A program made the translations under genes and the position numbers. Shown here piece after piece: positions 7,091 to 15,469 of a DNA stretch of 64,000 nucleotides. The DNA lies in assembly GCF_000527095.1 (NCBI RefSeq), contig NZ_AZUN01000001.1, positions 1,426,001 through 1,490,000 of the forward strand, in the 5' to 3' direction. The DNA comes from Methylomicrobium lacus LW14. GTDB taxonomy: Bacteria > Pseudomonadota > Gammaproteobacteria > Methylococcales > Methylomonadaceae. The notes beneath the pieces are model-generated. The model did not search any database. It was not told where the DNA came from and saw nothing but the letters and a program-made list of their open reading frames with translations. Numbering within the stretch: position 1 is the first letter of the stretch; each line of letters opens with the position of its first letter.

Positions 7091-9309
7091 ATGGAAAATT
7101 TAGCGTTGAGCGCCCTGCAGTTGGATGTCAAGCTCGTTCACTATTCTGTTTACCGATATCAGATCGTTTATCAAAAGTTTGATGAAACCGCATCCGGTGA
7201 ACAGTTGGCCCGAAAGGTGGCGTATGAATTACAAAGAGTTAATGGTTTTGCAGTGCTTACCAATCTGGGTAATCGCGGCATTATTTCCTTAAAACCGATT
7301 TCACAACTCGTCATCGATTTGCCTCAGTTGCAAGCTAGCCTAGAAGATGACGGTAAACTGGAACTTGATAGTGGTGAAGAACAGCAACAACAGGCTTTGC
7401 AAAGATTGGTCAATCAGGACATCAACAAAGCCGCCTGGAAGCTGACACAAGATAGTCAAGGCAAGTTGGCTTTTAAAAAAGCGGCGAGTGGCAATACAGA
7501 AATTTTCGAACCCTCACACTCTGCCCGTATTAAAGCACGCAGCATTTATCTGGAAGCTTTTTGTTCGGTACAACTTAGTCCAGAAGTTTTAGCCGATGGC
7601 ACGGTTTTGATTGGTTTGCATCTGAAGCACAGCTTGTTGGCCAAGCCGGATATTTCACTGCAATGGGTCATCGACAAAAGACCTGACTGGATTTCATCCA
7701 TTAACAAGGTGCGCCACCGTTACTTTGAGTCCGGCAAAGCACCTTTAGTCGCTGAATTCCTGAGAGTTGAAGAGTCCCTCAAGGGCGATAGCCCATTACC
7801 TCATTTGGGTAAATCTCTGGTCGAGTATCATCATGAGAAAGGGTTGCTGTCCGTTCAACAGCTGACAGAAGCGGCATCGTCTTCCCTGATAAAAGTCAAA
7901 TACGGGCAAAACGAAGCAGACCACGTCGCCAGCTTGGTTGAGCCAATGTTTGATTTTGACACGCTGAGCAAAATCGATTCAGTCTTTTTGAATAATCTGG
8001 CCAAAGATTTGAAATGGTCATTGGACGATAGAATCAAGGTCAGCGCCAGAATGGTAAAGGGGCTTTATCTGCCGAATTTCAACTGCCGATTAATACCGGT
8101 GGATTATCAAAATCTGAAAAAATCGAGTTTACAGTATGAACAAAAGCTCAGATTTGCCAATGGCGCCAAATCCAGCCGAGAACAGGATGTTTTAAGATAT
8201 AAGGCTTTTGGCGACATGACCCGAACCCAAGTTATTCCGCTCATTATCGGCAAACAGAACAATACTGAACGGAATCAACGATTGCTATGCGATGCTTATC
8301 AGGCCTTGGGGCAGCTAACTAAAACGGAATTGCCACCGCTTAAAAAATTTCCTGCCCCCGTTGAAAACGCCAATGAATTAGATGCCAGACTGCATAAAAA
8401 AAATCCAACGAATGCTATTTTGTTGATCGGTTTAACCGGCAAGTCCGATAAGGTGGCAATACGCGATACCGCGTTTAGTTATGGCTTGGCGACCCAGTTT
8501 ATGCGGCTCGATCACAGGGCCAATGTTTACAGTCCTTCCTATTTCAATAATGTCGCTGCCGGGGTATTCAGCAAAGGCGGTGGGCAGTTGTGCGCAATCG
8601 ATGACATGCCGGGAGAAACCGATTTATTTATCGGGCTGGATATGGGGGCGTTAATGTTCGCGCTCCCGGTTTTGCATTTCTGTTTTTAAGTTCTGGCGCT
8701 CAGTTGGGTTGGCAATTGGCCGATAAACAGCAGGGCGAGCGTATGCAGGATGACGCTCTAACGAATTTGCTTGAGAAAAGCTTGAAAACCTATTTGCGTT
8801 CATCAGATGGTGTATTGCCCAGACGAATCACATTGCATAGGGACGGCAAGTTTTACGAATCAATCGATGTAATTAAACAGTTTGAACAAAAGCATAGTGT
8901 GAAGCTCGATGTGCTCGAAATCTTGAAATCTGGCGCTCCGGTACTTTATCGTCGGGAACAGTTAGCCGATGGCTCTAAGAAATTCTGCAATCCCAATGTA
9001 GGCGATGCATTGTATTTGTCGGATCGTGAAATGATTCTATCTACTTATAGCGGTGCTGAATTAGGCCAGTCCTGGGGTGATAAAGTCAGCATCAGGCCGT
9101 TGCGTTTACGAAAGCGCTACGGAGAGACATCCTTAGAAGTTCTTGCCCAACAGGTTTTGATATTGAGTCGAATTCATGGCGCTTCATTATATCGCCATCC
9201 GCGTCTCCCAGTTACGACGCATCATGCAGATCGGTTTGCGACACTGAGACAGGAAACCTGTATCGACGCGCTTTCTAAAATGGACAGGCTGTGTCCAGTT
9301 TATCTTTAG
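7091..9309 (+). CDS. Long prokaryotic Argonaute, reading frame broken at a G run in PIWI
   Basis: Two frames, 7091-8689 and the frame open to 9309, join into one protein of about 739 residues if one G is restored in the GGGGG at 8644-8648. PIWI hallmarks span the joint: YGLATQFM and NVAAGVFSKGGGQL, then the first catalytic Asp in FIGLDMG (residue 517), then after the shift GER (Glu finger, +33), HRDGKF (second Asp, +68), LEILKSGAPVLY, and LPVTTHHADRF (fourth Asp, +197). Spacings of 33 and 35 fit the DEDX tetrad of active Argonautes such as the Thermus protein (478, 512, 546, 660). N, PAZ-like and MID regions would fill residues 1-430. The C-terminal DRLCPVYL looks complete. As read, the product stops just after the first Asp (532 residues). 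Real mutation, programmed slippage and sequencing error are all possible. Confidence 0.88.
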
Positions 9310-9571
9310 GGCCCCCTTCAATTCCACTCTCTGCTCGGCATTGCAGGAGATGTAGCGGTACCAACCTACGCCCAACTTTATTCCGGCGAATGGACGCATC
9401 CGATCTGCTCATCCACCAAAAAGGCATCAACCGGATAAGCACGGGTGCGGTTGTCTTCCTTCTTCGCACCACTTTGATGCCAGGCATTACCCTAGTAACG
9501 ACAAGCCGGCATACTAGGTTAATTCCTTGTTCGATTCTTTTAGTTTGAAACGGCTCACGATACGCTTGGGT
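9310..9571. other. Gap between Argonaute and IS66: no supported gene
   Basis: This 262-base stretch has open frames on both strands, but none looks like a conserved protein or has a convincing ribosome site. The minus-strand translation is arginine-rich and may be a remnant of mobile DNA. No clear terminator follows the Argonaute stop. Confidence 0.5.
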
Positions 9572-9590
9572 GTAAGCGTTCAACCGTACC
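9572..9590 (+). repeat. IS66 left inverted repeat
   Basis: GTAAGCGTTCAACCGTACC has the GTAAGCG tip characteristic of IS66 elements and pairs with 11959-11977. Confidence 0.9.
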
Positions 9591-9648
9591 GCCTATAAAA
9601 TAATTTTCGTCTGTCGCATCCTGTCCTTTTTTTGTCAGGAGTTTTGGC

Positions 9649-9936
9649 ATGGCTATCACAGCGAAATGGCGTCAGCATATTGAAGCGTGGCAACGTAGCG
9701 GGCTATCACAAGCCGCGTATTGCGCCGAGCGGCAACTCAATGTCCGTACCTTCACGGCGCGTTTGAGCGACTATCGCAAATTGCCCCAGCCAGAGTCGGC
9801 AGCCTTAATACCGGTGCATGTTCAGCCGTCTGCGCCTGCCGCGATTGTCTTCACGCATGCCCAAGGTCACCGCCTGGAGTTGTCCGCTACCGTATCAGCG
9901 CGCTGGGTGGCTGAGTTGTTGCGATGCCTGGCTTGA
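9649..9936 (+). CDS. tnpA: IS66 accessory protein TnpA
   Basis: A 95-residue protein beginning MAITAKWRQHIEAWQRSGLS, the typical helix-turn-helix start of IS66 OrfA (W..H..AW..SGLSQAAYC). It is required for IS66 transposition, and its exact role is thought to be DNA binding. Its ribosome site is weak but the ATG fits the family. The end overlaps tnpB by 13 bases. Confidence 0.92.
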   Translation: MAITAKWRQHIEAWQRSGLSQAAYCAERQLNVRTFTARLSDYRKLPQPESAALIPVHVQPSAPAAIVFTHAQGHRLELSATVSARWVAELLRCLA

Positions 9937-10274
9937 TTGCGAGTCCGGCACAGATCTGGCTGGCGGTGGCGCCGGTCGATATGCGGCGCGGCCTGGATGG
10001 CTTAACCGCAATCGTCCAGCAAAGCCTGGGGCACCCGCCTGGCTGCGGATCGGCCTTCATCTTCCGCAACCGTGCCGGCAACCGCTTGCGCCTGTTGCTG
10101 TGGGACGGCAATGGGGTTTGGCTGTGCCAGCGGCGGTTGCATCGAGGCAGTTTTGTTTGGCCCAAAGCCTCTGACCCGGTCTTTGCGCTCAGTCAGGCCC
10201 AGTGGCAGTGGCTTGTGGCTGGTGTCGATTGGCAACGGCTATCGGCACAACCGTCAACAGAATGGCGGGTGTAA
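9924..10274 (+). CDS. tnpB: IS66 accessory protein TnpB (Orf2)
   Basis: A 116-residue member of the IS66 Orf2 family, with the conserved VDMRRGLDGLTAIVQQ near residue 18, FIFRNRAGNRLRLLLWDGNGVWLCQRRL in mid-protein (quoted in part: RLRLLLWDGNG) and FVWP. It overlaps tnpA in a different frame, implying translational coupling. It is distinct from the IS200/IS605 TnpB nuclease. Confidence 0.93.
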   Translation: MPGLIASPAQIWLAVAPVDMRRGLDGLTAIVQQSLGHPPGCGSAFIFRNRAGNRLRLLLWDGNGVWLCQRRLHRGSFVWPKASDPVFALSQAQWQWLVAGVDWQRLSAQPSTEWRV

Positions 10275-10338
10275 GGTACGGTATTGAAACCTAGTAAAAT
10301 CAAGGCGTTCAGTGGGTTTATGCAGTATAATAACGGCC

Positions 10339-11931
10339 ATGAATCCCCTCGCCAAACTCGATCAGTTGAACCTGGAGCCTTCGGCAAAAACCGAAGTAGC
10401 CGCATTGATTCAAGCGCTGATCGAGCAGGCTGAGCGGGATGCCAAAGCCATTCAGAGCAAAGACGTCAAAATCGCCGCGCTGACCCACGAGTTGGCGTAT
10501 TACAAGCGCATCCGTTTCAGCACCAAGAGCGAAGCCTTGGCCCCGCTGCAGCGGGATGTGTTCGAGGAAACCTGGAACACGGATATTTCGGCCATCGACG
10601 CGGAAGTCGAGCAACTGCAAGATGCCAGTCCTTGTACCACGGTGGTCCGCCCCAAACGCCTGCGCGCCGGCCGGCAACCGTTACCGTCTCACTTGCCGCG
10701 CATCGAACACCGCCACGAACCCGAATCCTGCACCTGCGGGCACTGCGGCCGGGAGTTGGTCAAGATCGGCGAAGATGTGACCGAGCAACTGGATGTCGAG
10801 CCGGCGAAGTTCTTCGTCCATCGCCATATCCGCCCGCAATATGCCTGCCGGAGCTGCGAGACCGTGACGGCGGCGTCGATTCCGCCGGCGGTGATCGATG
10901 GCGGTCTGGCGGCGGTCGGCTTGTTGAGCTGGGTGATGATCAGCAAATTCCAGGACCATCTGCCGCTCTACCGCTTGGAGCAGATCGCCGCCCGCGACGG
11001 CGTGATCTTGTCCCGTTCCACCCTGGCCGACTGGGTCGGACGTCTCGGCGTCGCCTTGGAACCTTTGGCGGATCGCCTGGCCTGGCATCTTCAACAACGG
11101 CCGAGTCTTCATGCCGATGAAACGCCGGTGCCGCAACTGGATCCCGGCAACGGCAAAACCAAGAAAGCCTACCTGTGGGCCTACCGCAGCAATGACCTAC
11201 AACCGGGGCCCAAGATCATCGTCTTCGACTATCAAGCCGGTCGCAGCGGCCGGCATGCCGGGCAGTTTCTAGGCGATTGGCAAGGCCACCTCGTGGTCGA
11301 CGACTACGCCGGCTATAAAGCCTTGTTTGCGGCCGCCCGCGCCCATCCCGAAACTCGACTTCGGCTTGAGCCATGTATCGAACTGGCGTGTTGGGCGCAT
11401 GCGCGGCGGAAATTCTTCGACCTGTTCCAGGCCAGCCAGAGCCCGATTGCGCAAGAAGCCTTACAGCGCATCGCGGTGCTGTATGCGATTGAAGCCGAAG
11501 GCCAAAGCCTGAGTTCAGCGGAACGCCAACGCCTGCGTGCCGAGAAAAGCCGGCCGGCACTGGCCGGCCTGCACGACTGGCTGCAACGCACCCGAACCCA
11601 CGCCGCGCCCAATACCGCGACCGCTAAAGCCATCGACTACAGCTTGAAACGCTGGATCGCTCTCACACGCTATGCTGAAACCGGCGATCTGCCAATCGAC
11701 AACAACCCGATTGAAAACAGCATCCGACCTATCGCTTTGGGTAAAAAGAACTGGCTCTTTGCCGGCTCGGAACGCGCCGGAAAGCGCGCGGCTGTGATTC
11801 AAACCTTGCTCGGCACGGCCAAGCTCAACGGCCTCGATCCTTCGGCCTGGCTAAAAGACACCCTCGAAAAACTGCCTACCTGGCCTAACAGCCGTATCGA
11901 CGAACTACTGCCATTCGGCAAATCACATTAA
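10339..11931 (+). CDS. tnpC: IS66 transposase TnpC (DDE)
   Basis: A 530-residue transposase starting at the ATG at 10339 (MNPLAKLDQLNLEPSAK). An N-terminal leucine-rich coiled coil is followed by a zinc-binding segment (CTCGHCGRELVKIGEDVTEQ), the catalytic core with SLHADETPVPQLD (first Asp), LVVDDYAGYKALF (second Asp) and DNNPIENSIRPIALGKKNW (Glu), then the C-terminal IS66 domain. All three acidic residues are present and the length is normal, so the element may be active. Confidence 0.94.
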   Translation: MNPLAKLDQLNLEPSAKTEVAALIQALIEQAERDAKAIQSKDVKIAALTHELAYYKRIRFSTKSEALAPLQRDVFEETWNTDISAIDAEVEQLQDASPCTTVVRPKRLRAGRQPLPSHLPRIEHRHEPESCTCGHCGRELVKIGEDVTEQLDVEPAKFFVHRHIRPQYACRSCETVTAASIPPAVIDGGLAAVGLLSWVMISKFQDHLPLYRLEQIAARDGVILSRSTLADWVGRLGVALEPLADRLAWHLQQRPSLHADETPVPQLDPGNGKTKKAYLWAYRSNDLQPGPKIIVFDYQAGRSGRHAGQFLGDWQGHLVVDDYAGYKALFAAARAHPETRLRLEPCIELACWAHARRKFFDLFQASQSPIAQEALQRIAVLYAIEAEGQSLSSAERQRLRAEKSRPALAGLHDWLQRTRTHAAPNTATAKAIDYSLKRWIALTRYAETGDLPIDNNPIENSIRPIALGKKNWLFAGSERAGKRAAVIQTLLGTAKLNGLDPSAWLKDTLEKLPTWPNSRIDELLPFGKSH

Positions 11932-11958
11932 ATCACGCCCCCATCAACCTCGCTATGT

Positions 11959-11977
11959 GGTAGGGTTGGACGCTTAC
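11959..11977 (-). repeat. IS66 right inverted repeat
   Basis: Read on the minus strand it is GTAAGCGTCCAACCCTACC, matching the left end at 17 of 19 bases. Confidence 0.9.
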
Positions 11978-12072
11978 AGTCAACTTTTATCCCTTGTTGA
12001 GGCGAAGCGCTGTCGATGGTTGTCATAAGTCAAACATTTTCTTTAACGGATTTGAAGTACCGTTAAGCGCCG

Positions 12073-12684
12073 CTATTTCTGTAACGCTGCAATGATGGGG
12101 CTCATCCAAAAAGGAGCCGTTTGATAGCTTTTTACGATACACCCTTCATTGGCGCGCAGGACCAATTGTGGTTCTTGTCCATCCACGGAATTGTCATATA
12201 AATACAAACGATCTACCCAAGGGGCAATGACGGCGCACTGGGCGATAGAGCGGAAGAAGCGACTGATAATTTTGGGAATGGGCACGTCATGTCCTCCTAG
12301 CATTACGCGTCGAGCGACTCGTGCCGCATTGATGGAGGGATCGGAGGTAGCCACAAAAAACACCCGGATAAAATAGCCCCGAGACCGGGCTTTTTGCAAA
12401 AATTCGACTTTATCCGGCCCCGAAAAAACGGTTTCGAACGCAAGACTTCGCCGATCCTGCAAGCACTGCTCACGCCGTTCGGCCGCCAAATTGGCGGCGT
12501 TAATCACTGCTTTATGAGAATTCCAATCCCCAAACTCGTCACGAGCGATAAAGTCCGGATTGATGTATTCGCAGCCCTGAAACCATTCATGCGCCAAGCC
12601 TTGCTCGGTGATTGTCGTTTTACCGGCACCATTGGGGCCGGCAATGACCAGCAGGCGAGGCTTGGGATTTTGATTCTCGTTCAT
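12073..12684 (-). CDS. Zeta-toxin-like P-loop kinase, second module
   Basis: A 203-residue kinase with Walker A AGPNGAGKTT at residues 15-24, FIARDEFGDW (substrate-binding Asp region), LAFETVFSG (Glu clamp) and ARVARRVMLGGHDVP in the lid, the same layout as the kinase at 5.6 kb though the two are clearly diverged. The ATG overlaps the stop of the preceding 71-residue gene by four bases. The module is transcribed away from the tRNA fragment and ends shortly before the IS66 right end. Target nucleotide and toxicity are not known. Confidence 0.86.
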   Translation of the reverse strand: MNENQNPKPRLLVIAGPNGAGKTTITEQGLAHEWFQGCEYINPDFIARDEFGDWNSHKAVINAANLAAERREQCLQDRRSLAFETVFSGPDKVEFLQKARSRGYFIRVFFVATSDPSINAARVARRVMLGGHDVPIPKIISRFFRSIAQCAVIAPWVDRLYLYDNSVDGQEPQLVLRANEGCIVKSYQTAPFWMSPIIAALQK

Positions 12685-12896
12685 GGGGCGGGAGTCATGA
12701 GTTGTGTCTTAATGGCGGCGGAAACGTCTTGAAGCTGTTGTTTAATCAATTGCTCTACTTCATGCTTTCGTTCCATCGCCAGCAGCAAGGCTTCTCGCAT
12801 GACTAACTGCAGTTCTTCGTCGGTGGGATCAGTTTCCGGCGCCATCAGGTCGCGCGCGCAAGCCTTATTTATCACGGGGATCTCCTGGCAATTCAT
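12681..12896 (-). CDS. Small acidic protein upstream of zeta-like kinase (antitoxin candidate)
   Basis: A 71-residue mostly helical protein with ETDPTDEELQLVMREALLLA and a coiled C-terminal part. It overlaps the kinase start by four bases and the preceding 232-residue gene by 32 bases, forming a tight three-gene operon. Position and size argue for an antitoxin, and sequence does not identify a family. Confidence 0.7.
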   Translation of the reverse strand: MNCQEIPVINKACARDLMAPETDPTDEELQLVMREALLLAMERKHEVEQLIKQQLQDVSAAIKTQLMTPAP

Positions 12897-13563
12897 GGTA
12901 AGAATTTGATATTACTTGAGGTTGATCGACTTTTTCAATCGGTTCGATGTTAACATGTTTGCCAGATTGTGCCGGAGCAGAAATGGATTCGTTCATCGTG
13001 CTGTCAATTTCTGTAGGGCTCGTCGAGGTCTTCGAGCGCTTTTTCCTTTTCAAATAGACTGTCCTTCGGTCCACGCCAAGCGCGGTCGACAACGTGCTCA
13101 ATTGTTTTATTTTCGGGGCAATGACATTTTTGACGTCATCAAATTCTATCCACGCTCGACAAAGCTGATCCGCAGCGTCTTGAGTACGCAATGAGAATAA
13201 TAAATGGCTGAGATAAAAATCAGCGGTTGCAATCGTACTGACATCCTTCTGACCGAGCCCCTTCAATACGCAACAACTAAATATATGCTCGTCTAAATCA
13301 AATAGCTTTGCTAGCTGTAACACTCGTACGTTGTTAATACAGTAATAGTTATCCTGTTCTTGGAAAAGAAGAAATGGATATAGAGCAATATACACTGATA
13401 GGAAGTCACGATCGATAAGCTTTCTATCCGTCATTAAATATTCAAAATTGCTCTGCATAGCTAAAATCTTCTTTAAAGATGGATGAGCGGATATCTGTTT
13501 AAAAGGCAGCTCTACATAATCATATTCAATACTTTTTAACCCTGATAATTTTTTATTTTTCAC
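12865..13563 (-). CDS. Unknown 232-residue protein, first gene of zeta operon
   Basis: The frame begins with GTG at 13563; an ATG further in is possible and no strong ribosome site is seen. The N-terminal two thirds look globular and helical (LMTDRKLIDRDFLSVYIALY, VLQLAKLFDLDEHIFSCC). Then comes a segment IKQLSTLSTALGVDRRTVY with helix-turn-helix character and a basic KRKKRSK stretch, and a disordered tail. This would fit a DNA-binding regulator of the module, supported by an inverted repeat just upstream (13640-13663). I do not recognise the family. Confidence 0.65.
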   Translation of the reverse strand: MKNKKLSGLKSIEYDYVELPFKQISAHPSLKKILAMQSNFEYLMTDRKLIDRDFLSVYIALYPFLLFQEQDNYYCINNVRVLQLAKLFDLDEHIFSCCVLKGLGQKDVSTIATADFYLSHLLFSLRTQDAADQLCRAWIEFDDVKNVIAPKIKQLSTLSTALGVDRRTVYLKRKKRSKTSTSPTEIDSTMNESISAPAQSGKHVNIEPIEKVDQPQVISNSYHELPGDPRDK

Positions 13564-13639
13564 AGCTAATTAGTGAGTCAATGTCGATTCGCACTCTTAA
13601 CAAGGTATAAATTTTGCGACTTTTACAATAAATGTATTA

Positions 13640-13663
13640 TTGACATTTCAGGGCTAATGTCAA
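13640..13663. promoter_or_regulatory. Inverted repeat upstream of zeta operon, operator candidate
   Basis: Arms TTGACATT and AATGTCAA are separated by eight bases, 77 bases before the GTG of the first gene of the minus-strand operon, in AT-rich DNA. Position and symmetry suggest an autoregulatory operator. There is no direct evidence. Confidence 0.45.
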
Positions 13664-13830
13664 ATATGTTCTCTTTTAGGATATGATGATGTGGACATCC
13701 TGTGTCAGGATTTCACTCTTAAAGAGCATAAAATGGCGTCGTTTGATTGATCGTTAAACTCTTGCAAGCCGCTAAGTTTACGGACTTAGTCATTTTATGG
13801 CATATAATGAAATATAAAGGGCGTTGGCGG

Positions 13831-13882
13831 ATTAGTCCTCCGGAGGCTGAGGTCAGAGGTTCGAATCCTCTCGGGCGCGCCA
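13831..13882 (+). tRNA. 3' fragment of tRNA-Arg(CCG), probable integration scar
   Basis: From the anticodon stem onward the sequence matches a tRNA-Arg with anticodon CCG: CCTCCGGAGG loop region, then the T arm AGAGGTTCGAATCCTCT, acceptor strand CGGGCGC, G discriminator and encoded CCA ending at 13882. The matching 5' half (acceptor GCGCCCG and D arm) is not present upstream, so this cannot be a working gene. Such 3' tRNA ends are typical attachment-site remnants left by tyrosine-recombinase elements. No integrase is in the window. Confidence 0.8.
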
Positions 13883-14015
13883 TTCGAGATTCTCCCCATC
13901 ACCACATTTGGGCTCTGTTCCCTAGCCTTGTCAAGCACTCAAGCCGTTTGGCTTTCGCCCTCAGTCAGGATACGCTGATACACAAATCAAGGCAGAGGAA
14001 TCCTGGCTCGACGCA

Positions 14016-14594
14016 TCAAACGAGCACTAAAGACACAAGGTAATGTATGTTTAGATGCAATATGAATCGTACCTGTTTTAAGGTCACAGTTCGGTTAAGA
14101 CACGCCGCTTCAATCGCTTCTTGCGCCGTGCAAAGATATTCGGATACCGGTACGCCTATATACTCCCCCTGATGTTGCTTGCCCAAACAATCAATGATCT
14201 TGCGTATGCCGTGAGCAGAGAGCTGGTATCGGGTCCGTTCAACCGGGACGCGTATCCGTTCCGCATGATAACGGTCGTCGAGTGAGTCCTCCCAAGCATC
14301 GAAATCTTCATCCGCATACCGAACCCTTTTCCAATCCCACCTCAATCGTTGAGAGATAGGAAGATTTGTTCGCGTTGCCGAAAGCAACTGAAGAATCGAG
14401 TAAGACACAACCGATGAGCACGCGAGCAATTCATTGATCTGACAGAGCGTTTCTTCATCCCATTCCAGGGGAATGATCAGTCGCGGCTCGTAAAATATGC
14501 AACCGTTCAGTATTTTTCTGTTTCTGGGTTGGTAGATGCGCGCCGCCTGATGTATTTCAGACGCCGTATGTTTAAGAGAAATCGATGCCGTCAT
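14016..14594 (-). CDS. Conserved-looking hypothetical protein, 192 residues
   Basis: I chose the ATG at 14594 (MTASISLKHT) because it follows a strong ribosome site, GGAGAGGAGATAGAT; a start at 14615 would place that site inside the gene. The sequence is acidic in the middle (YADEDFDAWEDSLDDRY) with a helical C-terminal part, and shows no signal peptide, membrane segment or known motif. It sits alone between the tRNA fragment and decayed DNA. Confidence 0.6.
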   Translation of the reverse strand: MTASISLKHTASEIHQAARIYQPRNRKILNGCIFYEPRLIIPLEWDEETLCQINELLACSSVVSYSILQLLSATRTNLPISQRLRWDWKRVRYADEDFDAWEDSLDDRYHAERIRVPVERTRYQLSAHGIRKIIDCLGKQHQGEYIGVPVSEYLCTAQEAIEAACLNRTVTLKQVRFILHLNIHYLVSLVLV

Positions 14595-15239
14595 ATCTAT
14601 CTCCTCTCCAGCCATGGGTGTTGCGCGCAGTCAAGCCGTTATCTAAGAATAGCGCAAACACGCGCTCCTGCATGTGATGACTCTTGGATAAACACGATAA
14701 GCGAGAGTTCGGAAAGCCCCCGGTTCTTTTTGCACACTATGTCAAACGGAGTGTTGTCAGGGTGTTTTTTGCTGCTCCAGAGTATGCAACTTCTCAACTG
14801 ACGGGATTTTATACCTTGAGCGCAGGCAGGGTGAACTTCTTCGATTGATCAGTGACACAGGCTAAAATCCTACCGAGGTATCCTGTGCCGATAGAGCTGA
14901 CAGGACGGCAGGCAGTGGACGAAAATTTTCAAATACAAGCTTTAGGTTCAATTCTATGGACAGACGCGTACCGGAAAGTCGCCAATGCCGGCACAGCGTT
15001 GATAGTGATGGGGATCGTCATGCAAAGCAAAGACGTCGTTGCTGCGAGTTTTTATCGGCATTTCGCCCTGTCGGGGCGGTCTTGATCGCGTGTTGCTGCC
15101 GGCATCTGCCTATCGCATCTAACGCCAACACCTGTTATCATCAGCAGCATTTGGCGAAAGCTGAAAATAGGCCTTTTTCAAATCGCTGTGTTGATAACGC
15201 AATCTGAAAGATTTCTGACGGGTATAGTTATGCTGACAT
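14595..15239. other. Decayed or non-coding stretch
   Basis: No convincing gene. A frame at 14852-15085 (77 codons) has no recognisable ribosome site or similarity. Taken with the modC fragment that follows, this looks like degraded coding DNA next to the island boundary. Confidence 0.5.
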
Positions 15240-15362
15240 CTACAGCACGGGAATATTCAATGCGTCATGCAAGTATTCCAGGTAAGGATGAATTTCTTGT
15301 TTTCGCTTGAGGTCCAAAGCAGCCAGAGGTTCATCCATCAGCAGGCTACACGGACTGACGGC
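15240..15362 (-). pseudogene. modC: Fragment of a molybdate ABC transporter ATPase (modC-like)
   Basis: About 40 codons retain the Walker B/D-loop region LLMDEPLAALDLKRKQEI and the following PYLEYLHDALNIPVL, which in ModC proteins continues YVSH. Here a stop replaces that, and the sequence upstream does not match the ATPase. No other mod gene is present, so this is a remnant. Confidence 0.72.
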
Positions 15363-15469
15363 CAACGGAAAGCCGCTCCGGCTTGCGATCCAGTAGATGG
15401 CTAATATACCCAGCAATTCTATAGCCTGGGTCAGACTCAACGGTTGGACGCGGTGTTATCCATCTTCGA

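Larger units (their letters stand above)
9572..11977 (+). mobile_element. IS66-family insertion sequence, complete
   Basis: The ends are inverted repeats starting GTAAGCG: GTAAGCGTTCAACCGTACC on the left (9572-9590) and its near complement on the right (11959-11977), matching at 17 of 19 positions. Between them are the three genes typical of the family in the usual order. The eight bases outside each end (GCTTGGGT and AGTCAACT) do not match, so no target duplication is visible. This suggests a rearrangement after insertion or recombination between copies. Size, about 2.4 kb, fits the family. Confidence 0.93.

Noticed and set aside
9924..10274. TnpB as an IS200/IS605-type RNA-guided nuclease
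   Set aside because: It is the 116-residue IS66 Orf2 protein, which merely shares the name.
13826..13882. A functional tRNA gene
   Set aside because: Only the anticodon arm, T arm and acceptor 3' strand are present; no D arm or 5' acceptor strand can be found upstream.
14852..15085. A 77-codon plus-strand gene
   Set aside because: No ribosome site, no family features, surrounded by decayed DNA.
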